Source of the DNA: Paludibacter sp.
Lineage (GTDB): Bacteria > Bacteroidota > Bacteroidia > Bacteroidales > Paludibacteraceae
DNA length: 64,000 bases
Direction of reading: 5' to 3'
Assembly: GCA_028690665.1 (NCBI GenBank)
Contig: JAQVAV010000002.1
Location: 353,962-417,961, forward strand
Every line of letters begins with the position of its first letter. Position 1 is the stretch's first letter. Under the pieces are notes generated by a model. That model saw only the letters and a program-made list of their open reading frames with translations, did not search any database and was not told the origin of the DNA. The position numbers and the translations under genes were made by a program. Below, piece by piece: positions 62,840 to 64,000 of the stretch.

Positions 62840-62927
62840 CGATCGAAAGACGTGTTGATTTTCTAAAAAGGGGAGGAAGAAGTTTATCCCGATTAGTTGG
62901 GAAGTTTCGTTTTTCGCTCAAAGAAGC

Positions 62928-62957
62928 AAAAGCGGAACAGCGAGTTTCGCTTTTTTT
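62928..62957 (+). terminator. Terminator between tRNA-Gly and the first tRNA-Leu
   Basis: AAAAGCGGAAC and GTTTCGCTTTT pair (one G-U) around the loop AGCGA, followed by further T. It may separate or attenuate the two tRNA parts. Upstream, CGTTTTTCGCTC (62908-62919) repeats the tRNA-Gly 3' end. Confidence 0.65.
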
Positions 62958-62970
62958 CTCTGAACACCAA

Positions 62971-63054
62971 GCCCAAATGGTGAAATTGGTAGACACGCTA
63001 GTTTCAGGGACTAGTGGCCGCAAGGCTGTGCAGGTTCGAGTCCTGTTTTGGGCA
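62971..63054 (+). tRNA. tRNA-Leu (anticodon CAG)
   Basis: 84 bases: acceptor GCCCAAA/TTTGGGC with discriminator A, anticodon stem CTAGT/ACTAG with loop TTCAGGG (anticodon CAG), a long variable arm TGGCCGCAAGGCTGT typical of class II tRNAs, and T arm GCAGG-TTCGAGT-CCTGT. CCA is not encoded. Confidence 0.93.
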
Positions 63055-63060
63055 CATTTT

Positions 63061-63144
63061 GCGCAAGTGGTGAAATTGGTATACACGCTACTTTGAGGGG
63101 GTAGTGCCGGTTACGGCGTGTGAGTTCGAGTCTCATCTTGCGCA
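63061..63144 (+). tRNA. tRNA-Leu (anticodon GAG)
   Basis: 84 bases: acceptor GCGCAAG/CTTGCGC with discriminator A, anticodon stem CTACT/GGTAG with loop TTGAGGG (anticodon GAG), long variable arm, and T arm GTGAG-TTCGAGT-CTCAT. It lies 6 bases after the first tRNA-Leu and 96 bases before the recombinase remnant, a likely former integration site. Confidence 0.93.
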
Positions 63145-63240
63145 CTTATTACTTTTATTGATTTGTAAAGTTCTTATTTTCAATAAATTCCAAGTTCAAG
63201 TAATGATTAGTACATAAATCAGTACATAAAAATTACTTGT

Positions 63241-63699
63241 ATGAAAAATAATAATTACAAATTTACTATACCAAAGCTTTGCACCCGAGGTGGTGATATA
63301 AATAAGTCTTGGTATGTATATTTTTACTACACAAGTGGAGCCGGAATAAAAAAACAATTTCGATTCAAACAAGCTCTGAATACTTACGACACAAAAAAGG
63401 AAAGGGAGCGTGAAGCCGGCGCAATGATAACTGTTTTACATGATCGTCTTTTATCAGGATGGAGTCCCATTATTGATGAAATAGAGACGACAGCATTAAA
63501 TAATGATGTAAAACTTATAGATGCTCTTGATAATATACTTTCAATCAAAAAGTCATACATTACTCCAAGATCATATAAAACATATTATGATCAGATTAAT
63601 CTTTTCAAAAAATGGCTGACCATTGTTGCCCACAAAGACTACCTTTTTGTGCAGAATTTCAATAAAAAACAAGCTCAAAACTATTTAGATTATTTATGA
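63241..63699 (+). pseudogene. Tyrosine recombinase (phage-type integrase) N-terminal remnant
   Basis: 152 residues matching the N-terminal part of Bacteroidetes tyrosine recombinases: an arm-type DNA-binding segment (KFTIPKLCTRGGDINKSW, then WYVYFYYTSGAGIKKQFRFK) and a SAM-like core-binding start (LDNILSIKKSYITPRSYKTY, FNKKQAQNYLDYL). It stops at a TGA before any catalytic residue. The same frame continues with recombinase-like NSQIYGKSIFTKWRN and then stops again. The catalytic domain with its R-H-R-Y residues is absent. It sits directly after a tRNA-Leu, the classic position of an integrated element's integrase. Confidence 0.75.
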
Positions 63700-63906
63700 A
63701 ATTCTCAAATATATGGAAAAAGTATTTTTACTAAATGGAGAAACTAAAATAACATATATGAGTTGAAAAAACTACCGCTAACACACGCCTATGCGCATTG
63801 GCTGGCTAACGTGCATTCAGGCAGTTTTAAATAACATACCGGCCTATTCTAAAAAAAACATAACATTTTTTAGGGGTCAAGTCAAAAAGTTGGGGGGAAT
63901 AAAAAT
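63700..63906. other. Debris between recombinase remnant and insertion sequence
   Basis: A GC-richer segment at 63770-63830 contains GCTAAC twice, ATGCGCAT, and imperfectly complementary ends AAAACTACC and GGCAGTTTT. The stretch GGGGTCAAGTCAAAAAGTTG near 63872 is probably the right end of the insertion sequence. No gene is supported. Confidence 0.4.
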
Positions 63907-64000
63907 TTAAGCATATATTTTTGATAGTCTAAAAAGGAAAAAAGGAATATCTCTCACTCCTCTGAATTGAGCTCTAAAAGCTTTAATTTTAGCATTAAAA
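63907..64000 (-). mobile_element. ISAon1-type transposase, C-terminal end (cut by window edge)
   Basis: The minus strand reads FNAKIKAFRAQFRGVRDIPF then FLFRLSKIYA and a TAA stop at 63907-63909. This ending resembles the C-terminus of DDE transposases of the ISAon1 type in Bacteroidetes, from memory of the family. The rest of the gene is beyond the window. Its presence near the broken recombinase suggests that IS insertion contributed to decay of the element. Confidence 0.7.

Noticed and set aside
63770..63830. Integron attC site suggested by two GCTAAC words
   Set aside because: The words are in the same orientation, and there is no matching GTTRRRY partner on the same strand to form the attC fold; no integron integrase is seen.

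Overview
The window looks like chromosomal DNA of a Bacteroidetes bacterium, most likely order Bacteroidales (fermentative, Paludibacter/Dysgonomonas-like; the family is inference). The signs are a SusC/SusD polysaccharide-utilisation locus with its own ECF sigma/FecR anti-sigma pair, type IX secretion (T9SS) style C-terminal domains, promoters of the TTG-N19/20-TAnnTTTG type, few Shine-Dalgarno sequences and AT-rich intergenic DNA.

Layout. (1) 1-11226: the end of a 2-oxoacid dehydrogenase E1 gene, a PHP-domain protein, a hypothetical secreted protein, and a deoxysugar/lactaldehyde-type catabolic group (aldolase-SDR fusion, zinc alcohol dehydrogenase, double-domain class II aldolase, FucO-type lactaldehyde reductase), then lipoate ligase and an aldo/keto reductase. 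(2) 11336-25815: housekeeping genes (HtrA, enolase, MutS2, HisB, an alkaline-phosphatase-superfamily protein, a MalY/PatB C-S lyase, Ung, an ICMT-like methyltransferase). Among them lie a divergent regulator pair with a palindromic operator candidate and a decayed DUF4143 ATPase. (3) 26051-50709: one large PUL: sigma, anti-sigma, SusC with an STN domain, SusD, three endonuclease/exonuclease/phosphatase (EEP) fold proteins, two lipoproteins, two tandem GH89 alpha-N-acetylglucosaminidases, a GntP permease, a glycerate kinase, two beta-helix surface proteins sharing a 1.1-kb nearly identical segment, NagB, and a NagB-like/PIG-L fusion. (4) 50741-62221: tRNA-Pro, serS, rpmA-rplU, a MACPF/ricin-type lectin protein, an ABC-F ATPase, a T9SS-exported M6 protease, and a ttcA-like/DUF486 pair. 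(5) 62365-64000: a tRNA cluster (Gly, Leu, Leu) preceded by two 110-bp tandem units that each begin with a 5' half of the tRNA-Gly, then a broken tyrosine recombinase and the edge of an ISAon1-type insertion sequence.

How the genes fit together. In the PUL, secreted GH89 enzymes would release alpha-linked GlcNAc and the EEP proteins would cut phosphodiesters. SusCD would import products, NagB would feed glucosamine-6-phosphate to glycolysis, and GntP plus glycerate kinase would take up and phosphorylate a glycerate-like acid. This gene set suggests a substrate containing alpha-GlcNAc, phosphodiester and a glycerate-type acid; that is a hypothesis and is the best candidate here for an undescribed system. 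Other points of interest are the tRNA-Gly half-repeats, the gene-converted beta-helix segment, the MACPF-lectin protein, and a short GC-rich repeat placed directly in front of start codons.
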